DNA from: an uncultured Marinilabiliaceae bacterium
GTDB taxonomy: Bacteria; Bacteroidota; Bacteroidia; Bacteroidales; Marinilabiliaceae
Length of the DNA stretch: 12,719 nt
Direction of reading: 5' to 3'
NCBI GenBank assembly: GCA_905235955.1
Contig: CAJONN010000036.1
Coordinates: forward strand, 1-12,719
This document shows, one piece after another, positions 6,369 to 12,719 of the stretch (positions are counted from its first letter, which is position 1; the number at the start of each line of letters is the position of its first letter). The notes beneath the pieces are model-generated. The model was not told the origin of the DNA, searched no databases, and saw only the letters and a list, made by a program, of their open reading frames with translations. The translations under genes and the position numbers were made by a program.

Positions 6369-8309
6369 TTAATTGAATAACTTTTCTACATCCACCGAGA
6401 GGCCTATAGTGCATGTTGCGCCCGTGGTTGAGGGCGAATTGCTATAATAAACCTTTGGCGTATAGTTAAATATATTATCGACGGCAAATGTCAGGTTGAT
6501 GCCTTTCCAGATTCGTTGCAAAAGCGTAAGTTTCCAAATGGTATAAGCATCGTAACTTACTGATGTGGTTGATGTGTAATCCGAAACTGATGAGTATTCA
6601 TCGACAGTAACCGACGAAAGGAAACGTCCACTCAGTGCCACATTGAAGCCATAGTTGCTCCACTGATGGTCGTAGTCGATGCGAGCAGTGGCTGTATGTG
6701 GGCGAGTGCTCGATGTTTCGGGTTCGCCCTTTTTTATGTATTCGTAGGTGTAGGCATACGAACCTTTAAGCCCAATGCCAATGTCGGTTTTTATGTTGCA
6801 ATTAATATCGGCTCCAACCACTTGCAAATTGGCCATATTGACATAGCGCATACCATTGAGACTTTGATTCCATGCTGTTGAGATGCGGTTTGACACGAGG
6901 TTGTAATATGCTGTGCCAACAATGTTATAACGCATCCACGATACATTTTGGGCATGTTCGATGGCAAATGAGAAGTTGTGGCTACGCTCTGGCTTTAGGT
7001 CTTCGTTGCCATAAATCATAAATATCGATGCCATATCGAATTTCATATACATCTCTTTGAGTGTTGGCGCACGGAATCCGCCAGCATAGTTGAGGCGTAG
7101 CGAGCAGTGCTTGGTGTTGTACATAGCGGCCACTTTACCCGTTATGCTGTTGGCATCGGCCTCAGAAAAATGATCGTAACGAATGCCCATAAGGAGTGAG
7201 CAATGGTCGGTAGTTTGCCAGTCAAATTGACCGAAAGCATCGAGTGTATGTTGCATTTTGTTGCCGTTATTTTCAAACTGATACGTCATCAGATAGTCGC
7301 GCATATAGTCGGCACCAATGGTGAGTGTGTTATTGCCAATTTTTTGGTTTAGTATGGCACGTGTGATATTTTGCACATTGCTATAGTCGCGAATGTCCAT
7401 TTTGCTAAGCGTGGCATAGTCGCTTTTGTCATATTGGTCGAAGCTATAGCTTATGTTGAGGTCGCTATTGTCGCTGATAATCCAATCGCCTTTGAGCCCT
7501 GCTGAATAGTCGCGATAACGGTCGTAGCTTATTTCAGAGCTTTCGCGTTCACGAAAGAAATAGCTTGCACGCCCAGTAAACTTTAGACTGCTTGTTGGGG
7601 CGAACACAAGTTTATCTTTCACGTTCCACGTGTGATAAGCGTAAATATTTGATATGCTCGACTCGGCATTATCAGAGAGGTGCACGAGGTCGATGGAGGT
7701 ATGCTGAGCCGAAAGTGTATTGTTGAATTTTCCAGCCGAAAACGAAGTTGCGAGTCCTTGCCTCCATTCGTTGTGCTTGCCATAGCGTGCATTGAGGTTG
7801 AGCGTCCATGGTTCCGACGATGTTCGGCTTATGATGTTGATAACGCCACCAACTGCGTTTGAACCATAAAGTGTTGAGGCTGCCCCTTTGACTATTTCGA
7901 TGCGCCCAACATTGTCGAGATTGAGGCGCGTATAGTCAACATTATCAAGTGTTTCGCCTGCAAGTCGTTCGCCATCGACAAGAAAAAGCACCGAATTGCC
8001 ACCAAACCCCGACAAGTTGATAGCTGTTTGCTGATTCATTGAGTAGGTAAACTCAAGTCCGGGAAGCTCCTGAGTCAGAAGGTCTTGCACATTGGTTGCA
8101 TCAACCTTTTTTATATCAGCTTCGGTTATCAATCGAGTAACCACTGGCACACTTTTGAGTGTTTTGGGAGTGCGAGTGGCAGTAACCACAACTTGTTCGA
8201 GGTCGCGATTGATAGTAGAATCTTGCTCTTGGGCGTAAGTTGAAAATTGAAAATTGAAAATTGAAATTCCAATTAGCAACATTTTGAGTTTTATGTTAGG
8301 AGAAAACAT
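6369..8309 (-). CDS. hmuR: HmuR, TonB-dependent outer-membrane heme receptor
   Basis: A 646-residue TonB-dependent receptor. The signal peptide likely ends at Ala26 (TYA|QEQ), followed by a TonB-box-like region (EQVVVTATR, 38-46). The plug has PGLEFTYSMNQQTAINLSGFGG (83-104, quoted in part), LFLVDGERLAGE and IEIVKGAASTLYGSNAVGGV (138-156). The 22-strand barrel follows and ends in a hydrophobic-aromatic C-terminus (LFN). Heme-receptor motifs in the barrel are FRAP (412-415) and NEDL (435-438), equivalent to YRAP and NPDL of P. gingivalis HmuR. No His lies between them; Met426 or a neighbour occupies about the place of the heme-binding His434 of P. gingivalis. The gene starts 12 bases after the small lipoprotein gene and ends 14 bases before hmuS. 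It should import heme delivered by HmuY. A heptamer repeat lies in its signal-peptide codons. Confidence 0.95.
   Translation of the reverse strand: MFSPNIKLKMLLIGISIFNFQFSTYAQEQDSTINRDLEQVVVTATRTPKTLKSVPVVTRLITEADIKKVDATNVQDLLTQELPGLEFTYSMNQQTAINLSGFGGNSVLFLVDGERLAGETLDNVDYTRLNLDNVGRIEIVKGAASTLYGSNAVGGVINIISRTSSEPWTLNLNARYGKHNEWRQGLATSFSAGKFNNTLSAQHTSIDLVHLSDNAESSISNIYAYHTWNVKDKLVFAPTSSLKFTGRASYFFRERESSEISYDRYRDYSAGLKGDWIISDNSDLNISYSFDQYDKSDYATLSKMDIRDYSNVQNITRAILNQKIGNNTLTIGADYMRDYLMTYQFENNGNKMQHTLDAFGQFDWQTTDHCSLLMGIRYDHFSEADANSITGKVAAMYNTKHCSLRLNYAGGFRAPTLKEMYMKFDMASIFMIYGNEDLKPERSHNFSFAIEHAQNVSWMRYNIVGTAYYNLVSNRISTAWNQSLNGMRYVNMANLQVVGADINCNIKTDIGIGLKGSYAYTYEYIKKGEPETSSTRPHTATARIDYDHQWSNYGFNVALSGRFLSSVTVDEYSSVSDYTSTTSVSYDAYTIWKLTLLQRIWKGINLTFAVDNIFNYTPKVYYSNSPSTTGATCTIGLSVDVEKLFN
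8240..8267. repeat. heptamer repeat (TTGAAAA)n in the hmuR signal-peptide codons
   Basis: On the plus strand, TTGAAAA occurs at 8240-8246, 8247-8253 and 8254-8260, followed by TTGAAAT at 8261-8267. This is four tandem 7-base units encoding part of the hydrophobic core of the HmuR signal peptide (the SIFNFQFST region, residues 16-24). A gain or loss of one unit would shift the reading frame by one base. The present copy number leaves hmuR open. Confidence 0.85.
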
Positions 8310-8321
8310 GTTGCATATATT

Positions 8322-8891
8322 TTATTTATTTTTCATTATATAGTTACCTATTATCATCTCAATTTTTGTTGTGTCAGAATAATGTTTTATTGTGTTTGAT
8401 ACCCCTGATGTTGTTACACTTTGACCTTTCCAAATAAAACATAATGAAGATTCAGGGAAAAGATTCAATCTACCACTACCTGAATGCCAATCAAAACATC
8501 TTATAACTTCAATTGTATCTATAACCTCAGGGTGCTCTTTGTATTTGAAATAGATTTGTTGTTTGCCGAAACGAAACTTCCAATGGTTTATATAAACCCT
8601 ATTACTCGATGATAGCTTATACCATTCTTTTAGCCACTTGATATGGTCAGGCGTTTGCCAACTTTCCCATCTTTTAGCTGAACAATATCCTTCTCTACAA
8701 TATCGAGGTCCGCTGTCATAAAGTCTTCCTCTGCTATCAACTCTTATAATTTTAGAAGTATCTTGCCAAACATCATCCCATTCAAAATCGAACTTTATCC
8801 AACAGCTATGATAAGTACGTGTAAAATTCTGTATTCCACAGCTTGACAATGAGAATAGACAAAATAATATTATACAATACTTATTTATCAT
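8322..8891 (-). CDS. small Trp/Cys-rich lipoprotein, unknown function; candidate C10 protease partner or inhibitor
   Basis: A 189-residue protein that I do not recognise. It has a lipoprotein signal peptide with lipobox LSSC (Cys18). The mature part has about ten Trp residues (31, 38, 42, 75, 78, 86, 90, 104, 135, 154) and Cys at 30, 65, 70, 132 and 151, including CREGYC. No transmembrane helix or enzymatic motif is visible in it. It starts only 2 bases after the stop of the C10 protease gene and shares that gene's low GC, so the two probably moved and function together. In Bacteroides fragilis and B. thetaiotaomicron, C10 protease genes are often followed by genes for small staphostatin-like inhibitors. 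That makes an inhibitor or chaperone the first guess here, without sequence-level proof. A substrate-binding accessory lipoprotein for heme capture is the alternative. Confidence 0.75.
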   Translation of the reverse strand: MINKYCIILFCLFSLSSCGIQNFTRTYHSCWIKFDFEWDDVWQDTSKIIRVDSRGRLYDSGPRYCREGYCSAKRWESWQTPDHIKWLKEWYKLSSSNRVYINHWKFRFGKQQIYFKYKEHPEVIDTIEVIRCFDWHSGSGRLNLFPESSLCFIWKGQSVTTSGVSNTIKHYSDTTKIEMIIGNYIMKNK

Positions 8892-8893
8892 TC

Positions 8894-10039
8894 TTAATAT
8901 GTCAGATTAGTAAACATTCTCTGTTTGTAGGAAAACTCGCCCCAATTTTGAGTGTAATACCAACCATCATTCTTCCCATTATTTCCCATATTGAAATACA
9001 AATATGTCCGTCGCTTTAACATACTAGGTGCAGTAACAATTCCCTTGTCACTATTATCTTCTTTTCTTGTACAAACAAACTGCGTTACTCCATCACAAAA
9101 CCAAATATGGCTATCATAGTCATATTTATGTTCTCCTGTCAAAAGAACGGCTTGATTTTTTTGTATGTCTGATATGATTGTTGATATATTAACTTTCCCG
9201 TATTCAGCTTTTGAAAACCCCATTTTGTGCAACCCTACAATAATATCAGAATCTTCGGCACCACTTAAAGCATCTTTTGTTTTTCCCCATATGTAATTGG
9301 GAATATAATCGGCTATCTCTTTAAGCATCTTAGATAGTGTATTAGATTTTGTACCGTCATCACCAATTATTTCTGTTGGCACTTGGTCATATTCAAATTT
9401 ATGTGGAAACCGATTATGCATACATAACAACCCTATCGCTATTGCTGGACAACCTATCGAAGCTTTATTTGGAGCATCGTTGTTATAACCTGCTCCCTGC
9501 CCCCACTTATATTTTTTACCTACGTTGGGCATAACATATTTTTCTAACTTCGCATCGCCTTTGCCCGACTTATTAAACGACTGACTTTCAACTAAAGACA
9601 ACATTGGTAATCCCACTTCTGACCATGTAAATACTGCAGTATCGTTTTCTACTTTACTGATGGGAAGGCTTTCAATATTATCAGAACAGAATTTTCCAGT
9701 ATCATTGAACGCCAAAATTGGGAAATCGGCATTTGCTGCTGCATCCAAAAGTATATAACCTTCGTTAGCACCATAATTGATAACGTAGTATAAAGTATCG
9801 GATTGAGCATTTTGGATTATTTCAACACTAAAATCTAAACTTTGTAAACTCTTATTAGAGTTTAACTCTTCAGTCAGAAATATTGACGGATTTGTTGTTG
9901 ATGCGAAATCATATACGTCCTCAATAGGAATAATACTTTTATTCGTTTCTAATGTCAATTCTGAACAAATTTCTACGTTATCGTTGCAACTTACTATTAG
10001 TAACAACAAGAATAAAAACAACAATAAATAATTCTTCAT
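8894..10039 (-). CDS. C10-family (streptopain/interpain-like) cysteine protease, lipoprotein zymogen
   Basis: A 381-residue predicted surface or periplasmic lipoprotein (lipobox IVSC, Cys18) with the layout of C10 peptidases. An inhibitory prodomain (about 40-125; TLYYVINYGANEGYILLDA then FPILAFNDTGKF) resembles the Spi/streptopain prodomain pattern of YYVFN, GFVIVSAD and VLGYSDTG. The catalytic domain begins near 168. WGQ (179-181) is followed by Cys197 in IGCPAIAI, matching the GCVATA nucleophile motif. His311 lies in SHIWFCDG, matching HAFVIDG. The last motif reads N350-MGNNGKNDGWY where family members have NWGWGG, so a usually conserved Trp is Met. Length is close to SpeB (398). It sits between hmuY (21-base gap) and a small lipoprotein gene (2-base gap). 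Interpain A of Prevotella intermedia, a relative, degrades hemoglobin and promotes heme release; the same role is inferred here. Sampled GC (about 34%) suggests acquisition. Confidence 0.88.
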   Translation of the reverse strand: MKNYLLLFLFLLLLIVSCNDNVEICSELTLETNKSIIPIEDVYDFASTTNPSIFLTEELNSNKSLQSLDFSVEIIQNAQSDTLYYVINYGANEGYILLDAAANADFPILAFNDTGKFCSDNIESLPISKVENDTAVFTWSEVGLPMLSLVESQSFNKSGKGDAKLEKYVMPNVGKKYKWGQGAGYNNDAPNKASIGCPAIAIGLLCMHNRFPHKFEYDQVPTEIIGDDGTKSNTLSKMLKEIADYIPNYIWGKTKDALSGAEDSDIIVGLHKMGFSKAEYGKVNISTIISDIQKNQAVLLTGEHKYDYDSHIWFCDGVTQFVCTRKEDNSDKGIVTAPSMLKRRTYLYFNMGNNGKNDGWYYTQNWGEFSYKQRMFTNLTY

Positions 10040-10060
10040 AATATTATTCTATAAATCAAT

Positions 10061-10747
10061 TCACTCCTCAATGGTCAGCTGCTTATACTGCACGGTCATA
10101 TTGCCTTTTATCGATTTCTCGTTCATATAATTAACAAGGTAGAGGGCATAATATTTTTCGTCGGCAGTGCGCAATATGTATGTCTTGTGGCTCAAAGTAT
10201 AGATAGGTGGCATAGTGCTCGTATCGACGTCGAGCCAGCGCGAGATAACGGCGTTGTAATACGATTTTTGATAGATAAGATAGCCATCCATCATGTGGCT
10301 CATATCAATAATAATTTTGCTTTCGGTGAGTGTGTCGGCGCTAAAATTGAGTTGTGCAAGTAACGCGGGGTCGGCGTCGAGGGCTGCTTGAAGTTCGTCA
10401 ATAGATGCATAATTGGTTTCGGCAGCTGCGCCTCCATTTGTCTTTACGTCGTAGCGGTGTATGGCTATTGTCCAATTTTCAGGAATGCCTGTTTCGGTTT
10501 CGGTAGCTTCTATTTCTGATGTAACGAAACTTATCGAGTCGGCTTCGAGGTCGAGATAGTGCCATGCTGTGTAGCTTGTAGCATCAACGGTAAATTCGCC
10601 TTCGGTAATTTTTGCTTCGTCAGATGTTGTCTTGTTGTTGTCGTAGATATCTTCAAAAATACCATCACACGCCGAGAATAGTATTGCTACTCCCAGCGTG
10701 ATGGTGATTTTTTCTAACAGACATCTACCTTGTTGGTTTATTGTCAT
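10061..10747 (-). CDS. hmuY: HmuY-family heme-binding lipoprotein (hemophore)
   Basis: A 228-residue lipoprotein with lipobox FSAC (Cys27) in a somewhat long signal peptide; no in-frame Met lies between residue 1 and the lipobox. The mature part matches the HmuY family: an opening YTAWHYLDLEADS (59-71, typical W-x-Y-hN/D-L start), a segment IPENWTIAIHRYDVKTNGG (88-106), and a closing TYILRTADEKYYALYLVNY (189-207). P. gingivalis HmuY binds heme through two His; homologues in Tannerella, Prevotella and Bacteroides use two Met. Here Met152 and Met179 are 27 residues apart, about the spacing I recall for the Met-type proteins, while His151 and His187 are nearby alternatives. The gene starts 8 bases after the calycin-like gene. 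In P. gingivalis, hmuR follows directly; here two genes intervene. Confidence 0.92.
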   Translation of the reverse strand: MTINQQGRCLLEKITITLGVAILFSACDGIFEDIYDNNKTTSDEAKITEGEFTVDATSYTAWHYLDLEADSISFVTSEIEATETETGIPENWTIAIHRYDVKTNGGAAAETNYASIDELQAALDADPALLAQLNFSADTLTESKIIIDMSHMMDGYLIYQKSYYNAVISRWLDVDTSTMPPIYTLSHKTYILRTADEKYYALYLVNYMNEKSIKGNMTVQYKQLTIEE

Positions 10748-10755
10748 GATAGAGA

Positions 10756-12387
10756 TTATTCTGATACTGTTTTGAATGTGAATGTAATAGTCATAGGCAT
10801 ATTACCGTAGTTTACATTATAAACTATCTCGGCTGAGCCATCGGCTGCTATGGTGCCAATTATTGTGCCTGCATACGTTTTTTCGGCATCGTCAACAGTA
10901 ATAGTTTCAGAAAATTCTGAATTGCCCAAAGCATACGAGCCATCTTCGTTGGCTTTTACTGCTACGCCTGTTATTGTGGCCGATGGCAAAGTCATTGCGT
11001 TGTTATAAGTAAACGAAGGAACAGCAACGCTTACAACGCCATCTTCGGCGTATGCTATCTTCAACGTCTGATCTTCGGCACTACCTGCATCCAAGCCCAT
11101 GGCCTCTATATATGCACTCACTGTGCCAGTGTATGAACCAGCTACCAAGTAGGCAACATCAGGAGTTGTGTTATACACAGTAACTTTTGTGCCACCCATA
11201 ACTGCCGGAACAGAAAATACAAATGTGGTTGCATTGCCATTGATGGTGGCAGTGAGCTCTGCATCGTAAGTTTTAGCATCTGATCCGTGAGACGACATTT
11301 GGCATGTGCCGTTGCCCGAAATAGTATAAGTATCGCCCTCGGCTTTAACTGCACCTGCTATTGCAAATGTGCCCCATGTGGCCGATGTAAATGCAACACT
11401 TACCGAGTCGGTTGAGGTGGCTGTAACAACTACACTTTTGTCGGTTTCGTCGGTAAACATATTTTTGAAATATGCAGCATTGGCAAGCGAATAGGTACCA
11501 TATTTACCTGCTACTGCGTAGGCTGGAGCTTCGCCATTATAAACCGACACTTTTGTGCCACCCATAACTGCCGGAACAGAGAACACAATAGTATATTCAT
11601 CGCCACTAAACGAACCTTCGACAGTAGCATCGTAAGTGCTTACGGCGCCACTCATGCCTGCCATTTCAACTGTGCCTTCGGCCGAAATTGTATAGGTTGT
11701 TCCGTTACGTTTTACTACAACATTCTCAAACGAAAAAGTGCCCCATGTAGCCGATTCAAATACTACGTTTACTGTGGTATCCGACACTTCTGTAATCTCT
11801 ACTGCCGAGCCACTCTCTTTGGTATACATATTGGTAAAATATGCGGCTGTAGCAAGCGAATAGTCGCCGTATGTGCCAACTATAACTTTGGCCGTTTCAA
11901 CACTCGGAATGTTATTATAATAAATAGTCCATTCGCCCATTGCACCCATTGCTATTTTACATGTTGCTACCAATTTGCCATTTGTAATGCTTCCGCTAAG
12001 TGTTGTTACATATTCACCACTCTTAGCCGAACCGGGCATCGACACCGCAATGCTTCCCTCATTATCGGTCAGTGTATAAGTCGTTCCATCGTATCCGACC
12101 GTAATGTTGCTAAAACTGATAGTACCAATGTGAGTCTCGAACTCACCACTCAACTTATTATCGGCATAAATAAGAGTTACATTTTTCTGTTGTGTTGCAT
12201 AATAGCCTAACGACATATAGGCGTTTTCGAGATTCGACTCGCACGTGTACAATCCTGCCACTTGCTCTGCATAACTTTTTGTCGCTTCTTCTGTTTCATT
12301 ATTATTATTATCATCATCATCACACGAAGTGATACACATTGCTGACGTCGCTAATAGCAACATCGCCATAAAAGATTTTAGTTTCAT
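10756..12387 (-). CDS. surface lipoprotein with four tandem calycin-like domains
   Basis: A 543-residue lipoprotein with lipobox ITSC (Cys22), followed directly by DDDD and an Asn run, the kind of acidic stretch that directs Bacteroidota lipoproteins to the cell surface. The rest is beta-rich and divides into four related units of about 120 residues (about 40-158, 164-285, 289-407, 412-543), each resembling the calycin-like lipoprotein domain (lipocalin-type barrel). Units 2 and 3 are closest. FSVPAVMGGTKV recurs at 269-280 and 391-402, and SATWGTF recurs likewise, exactly as expected from an internal tandem duplication. It leads the operon, directly behind a promoter and 8 bases before hmuY. 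Ligand unknown; the location suggests binding of heme, a porphyrin or a hemoprotein. Domain assignment is by pattern and not by alignment. Confidence 0.82.
   Translation of the reverse strand: MKLKSFMAMLLLATSAMCITSCDDDDNNNNETEEATKSYAEQVAGLYTCESNLENAYMSLGYYATQQKNVTLIYADNKLSGEFETHIGTISFSNITVGYDGTTYTLTDNEGSIAVSMPGSAKSGEYVTTLSGSITNGKLVATCKIAMGAMGEWTIYYNNIPSVETAKVIVGTYGDYSLATAAYFTNMYTKESGSAVEITEVSDTTVNVVFESATWGTFSFENVVVKRNGTTYTISAEGTVEMAGMSGAVSTYDATVEGSFSGDEYTIVFSVPAVMGGTKVSVYNGEAPAYAVAGKYGTYSLANAAYFKNMFTDETDKSVVVTATSTDSVSVAFTSATWGTFAIAGAVKAEGDTYTISGNGTCQMSSHGSDAKTYDAELTATINGNATTFVFSVPAVMGGTKVTVYNTTPDVAYLVAGSYTGTVSAYIEAMGLDAGSAEDQTLKIAYAEDGVVSVAVPSFTYNNAMTLPSATITGVAVKANEDGSYALGNSEFSETITVDDAEKTYAGTIIGTIAADGSAEIVYNVNYGNMPMTITFTFKTVSE
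11183..11214. repeat. 32-base direct repeat, copy in calycin-like unit 3
   Basis: This 32-base stretch is identical to 11549-11580, 366 bases (122 codons) away. It encodes the SVPAVMGGTKV part of the third calycin-like unit. Identity at the DNA level, including third codon positions, indicates recent duplication or gene conversion. Confidence 0.9.
11549..11580. repeat. 32-base direct repeat, copy in calycin-like unit 2
   Basis: Partner of the identical stretch at 11183-11214. It encodes the same SVPAVMGGTKV segment in the second calycin-like unit. Recombination between the two copies would remove exactly one in-frame unit (122 residues). Confidence 0.9.
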
Positions 12388-12412
12388 CTGTTGTTGTTAT
12401 TAATTGATGCGA

Positions 12413-12444
12413 CAAAAGTATCGGAATCAATTAGCCACTGCAAT
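12413..12444 (-). promoter_or_regulatory. Bacteroidota-type promoter for the hmu operon
   Basis: On the minus strand TACTTTTG (12420-12413) fits the Bacteroidota -7 consensus TAnnTTTG exactly. ATTG (12444-12441) fits the -33 TTTG in three of four positions, with 20 bases between. Transcription would start around 12405, leaving a leader of about 20 bases before the ATG at 12387. I saw no comparable element in the short gaps before the C10 gene or hmuR, so this promoter probably serves all nine genes. Confidence 0.7.
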
Positions 12445-12448
12445 ACTT

Positions 12449-12465
12449 AATAATGACTAATTATT
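12449..12465. promoter_or_regulatory. AT-rich dyad upstream of the hmu promoter, possible operator
   Basis: AATAAT (12449-12454) and ATTATT (12460-12465) form a perfect inverted repeat around a 5-base centre, four bases beyond the -33 element. Iron-dependent regulators such as Fur recognise AT-rich dyads of this general kind, but the spacing does not match the standard Fur box. Dyads like this arise easily by chance in AT-rich DNA. Confidence 0.25.
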
Positions 12466-12595
12466 GACTCTCAGATACGCATTTATAGCTATGTGTATGT
12501 ACAAAAAGCAAAACGCCCCAACCCAAAATGAGATTATGTGCATTCCCTTTATTATACCTACTCAAGTTTCGCAAGTGAAAATATACAGAAAATTA

Positions 12596-12686
12596 GCCCT
12601 GAAGGGGCGATAGACCACAAGCAGTGGTGTAGCGAAGCGAAACCACTGCACACATATCAACCAATAAACGAGAGCCCCGAAGGGGC
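12596..12686. repeat. REP-like cluster of three short palindromes
   Basis: Three hairpins lie in 91 bases: GCCCT-GAA-GGGGC (12596-12608), GCAGTGGT / ACCACTGC with a 13-base GTAGCGAAGCGAA loop (12621-12649), and GCCCC-GAA-GGGGC (12674-12686). The outer two share GAAGGGGCGA. This looks like an intergenic repetitive palindrome of the sort dispersed in Bacteroidales genomes. It may continue past the right edge of the window. The rest of the gene-free stretch 12388-12719 holds the promoter region, and I see no coding potential in it. Confidence 0.55.
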
Positions 12687-12719
12687 GAAAGAGAGATTGC
12701 AATTGTGCGTTATTGTTCT

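Noticed and set aside
6355..6414. Longer HmuS start at 6414
   Set aside because: It would put 20 residues before the membrane anchor and overlap hmuR by 46 bases; the ATG at 6354 gives a normal MRKR-anchor N-terminus.
11142..11354. Minus-strand open frame of 70 codons inside the calycin-like gene
   Set aside because: It is an out-of-frame shadow of a well-supported lipoprotein gene on the same strand, with no features of its own.
12388..12444. Cobalamin or other riboswitch before the operon
   Set aside because: The predicted leader is only about 20 bases, too short for a riboswitch, and no conserved riboswitch elements are visible.

Overview
This window comes from a member of the Bacteroidota, most likely order Bacteroidales. 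The evidence is a complete heme-uptake locus of the Porphyromonas/Bacteroides hmuYRSTUV type, lipoproteins with Asp-rich export signals after the lipobox Cys, a TAnnTTTG-type promoter and an absence of strong Shine-Dalgarno sequences. I cannot name the genus. All nine intact genes lie on the minus strand and read from right to left as one apparent operon of about 12 kb. Gaps are 2-21 nt in the upstream half, and hmuS-hmuT-hmuU-hmuV overlap by 4 nt at each junction.

Right edge (12388-12719): no gene. It holds a REP-like cluster of small GC-rich palindromes, an AT-rich dyad and a Bacteroidota promoter just upstream of the first gene. In transcription order the operon then encodes: a surface lipoprotein of four tandem calycin-like domains; the HmuY hemophore lipoprotein; a C10 (streptopain/interpain-like) cysteine protease lipoprotein; a small Trp- and Cys-rich lipoprotein of unknown function; the TonB-dependent heme receptor HmuR; the CobN-like periplasmic HmuS; the multi-pass membrane protein HmuT; the MotA/TolQ/ExbB-like HmuU; and the DUF2149 protein HmuV. 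Left edge (1-396): a decayed IS1595-family transposase 3' end, an inverted-repeat structure and a heptanucleotide tandem repeat.

Proposed working of the locus (family knowledge plus inference): surface lipoproteins and HmuY capture heme; the C10 protease could release it from host hemoproteins; HmuR imports it across the outer membrane; and HmuS, anchored in the inner membrane at both ends with its CobN domain in the periplasm, would process the tetrapyrrole. HmuU and HmuV look like an ExbB/ExbD-type proton-motor pair that may power HmuS/HmuT in place of the AAA+ ATPases used by classical chelatases.

The most unusual point is the protease plus small lipoprotein pair inserted between hmuY and hmuR, which are adjacent in the P. 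gingivalis locus. Hand counts on sampled lines give about 34% GC for this pair, against roughly 45-49% for sampled lines of hmuY and hmuS, so it looks like an acquired cassette. Other points: likely Met-based heme ligands in HmuY, a Met-rich segment in HmuS, and a heptamer repeat inside the HmuR signal-peptide codons that could cause phase variation.
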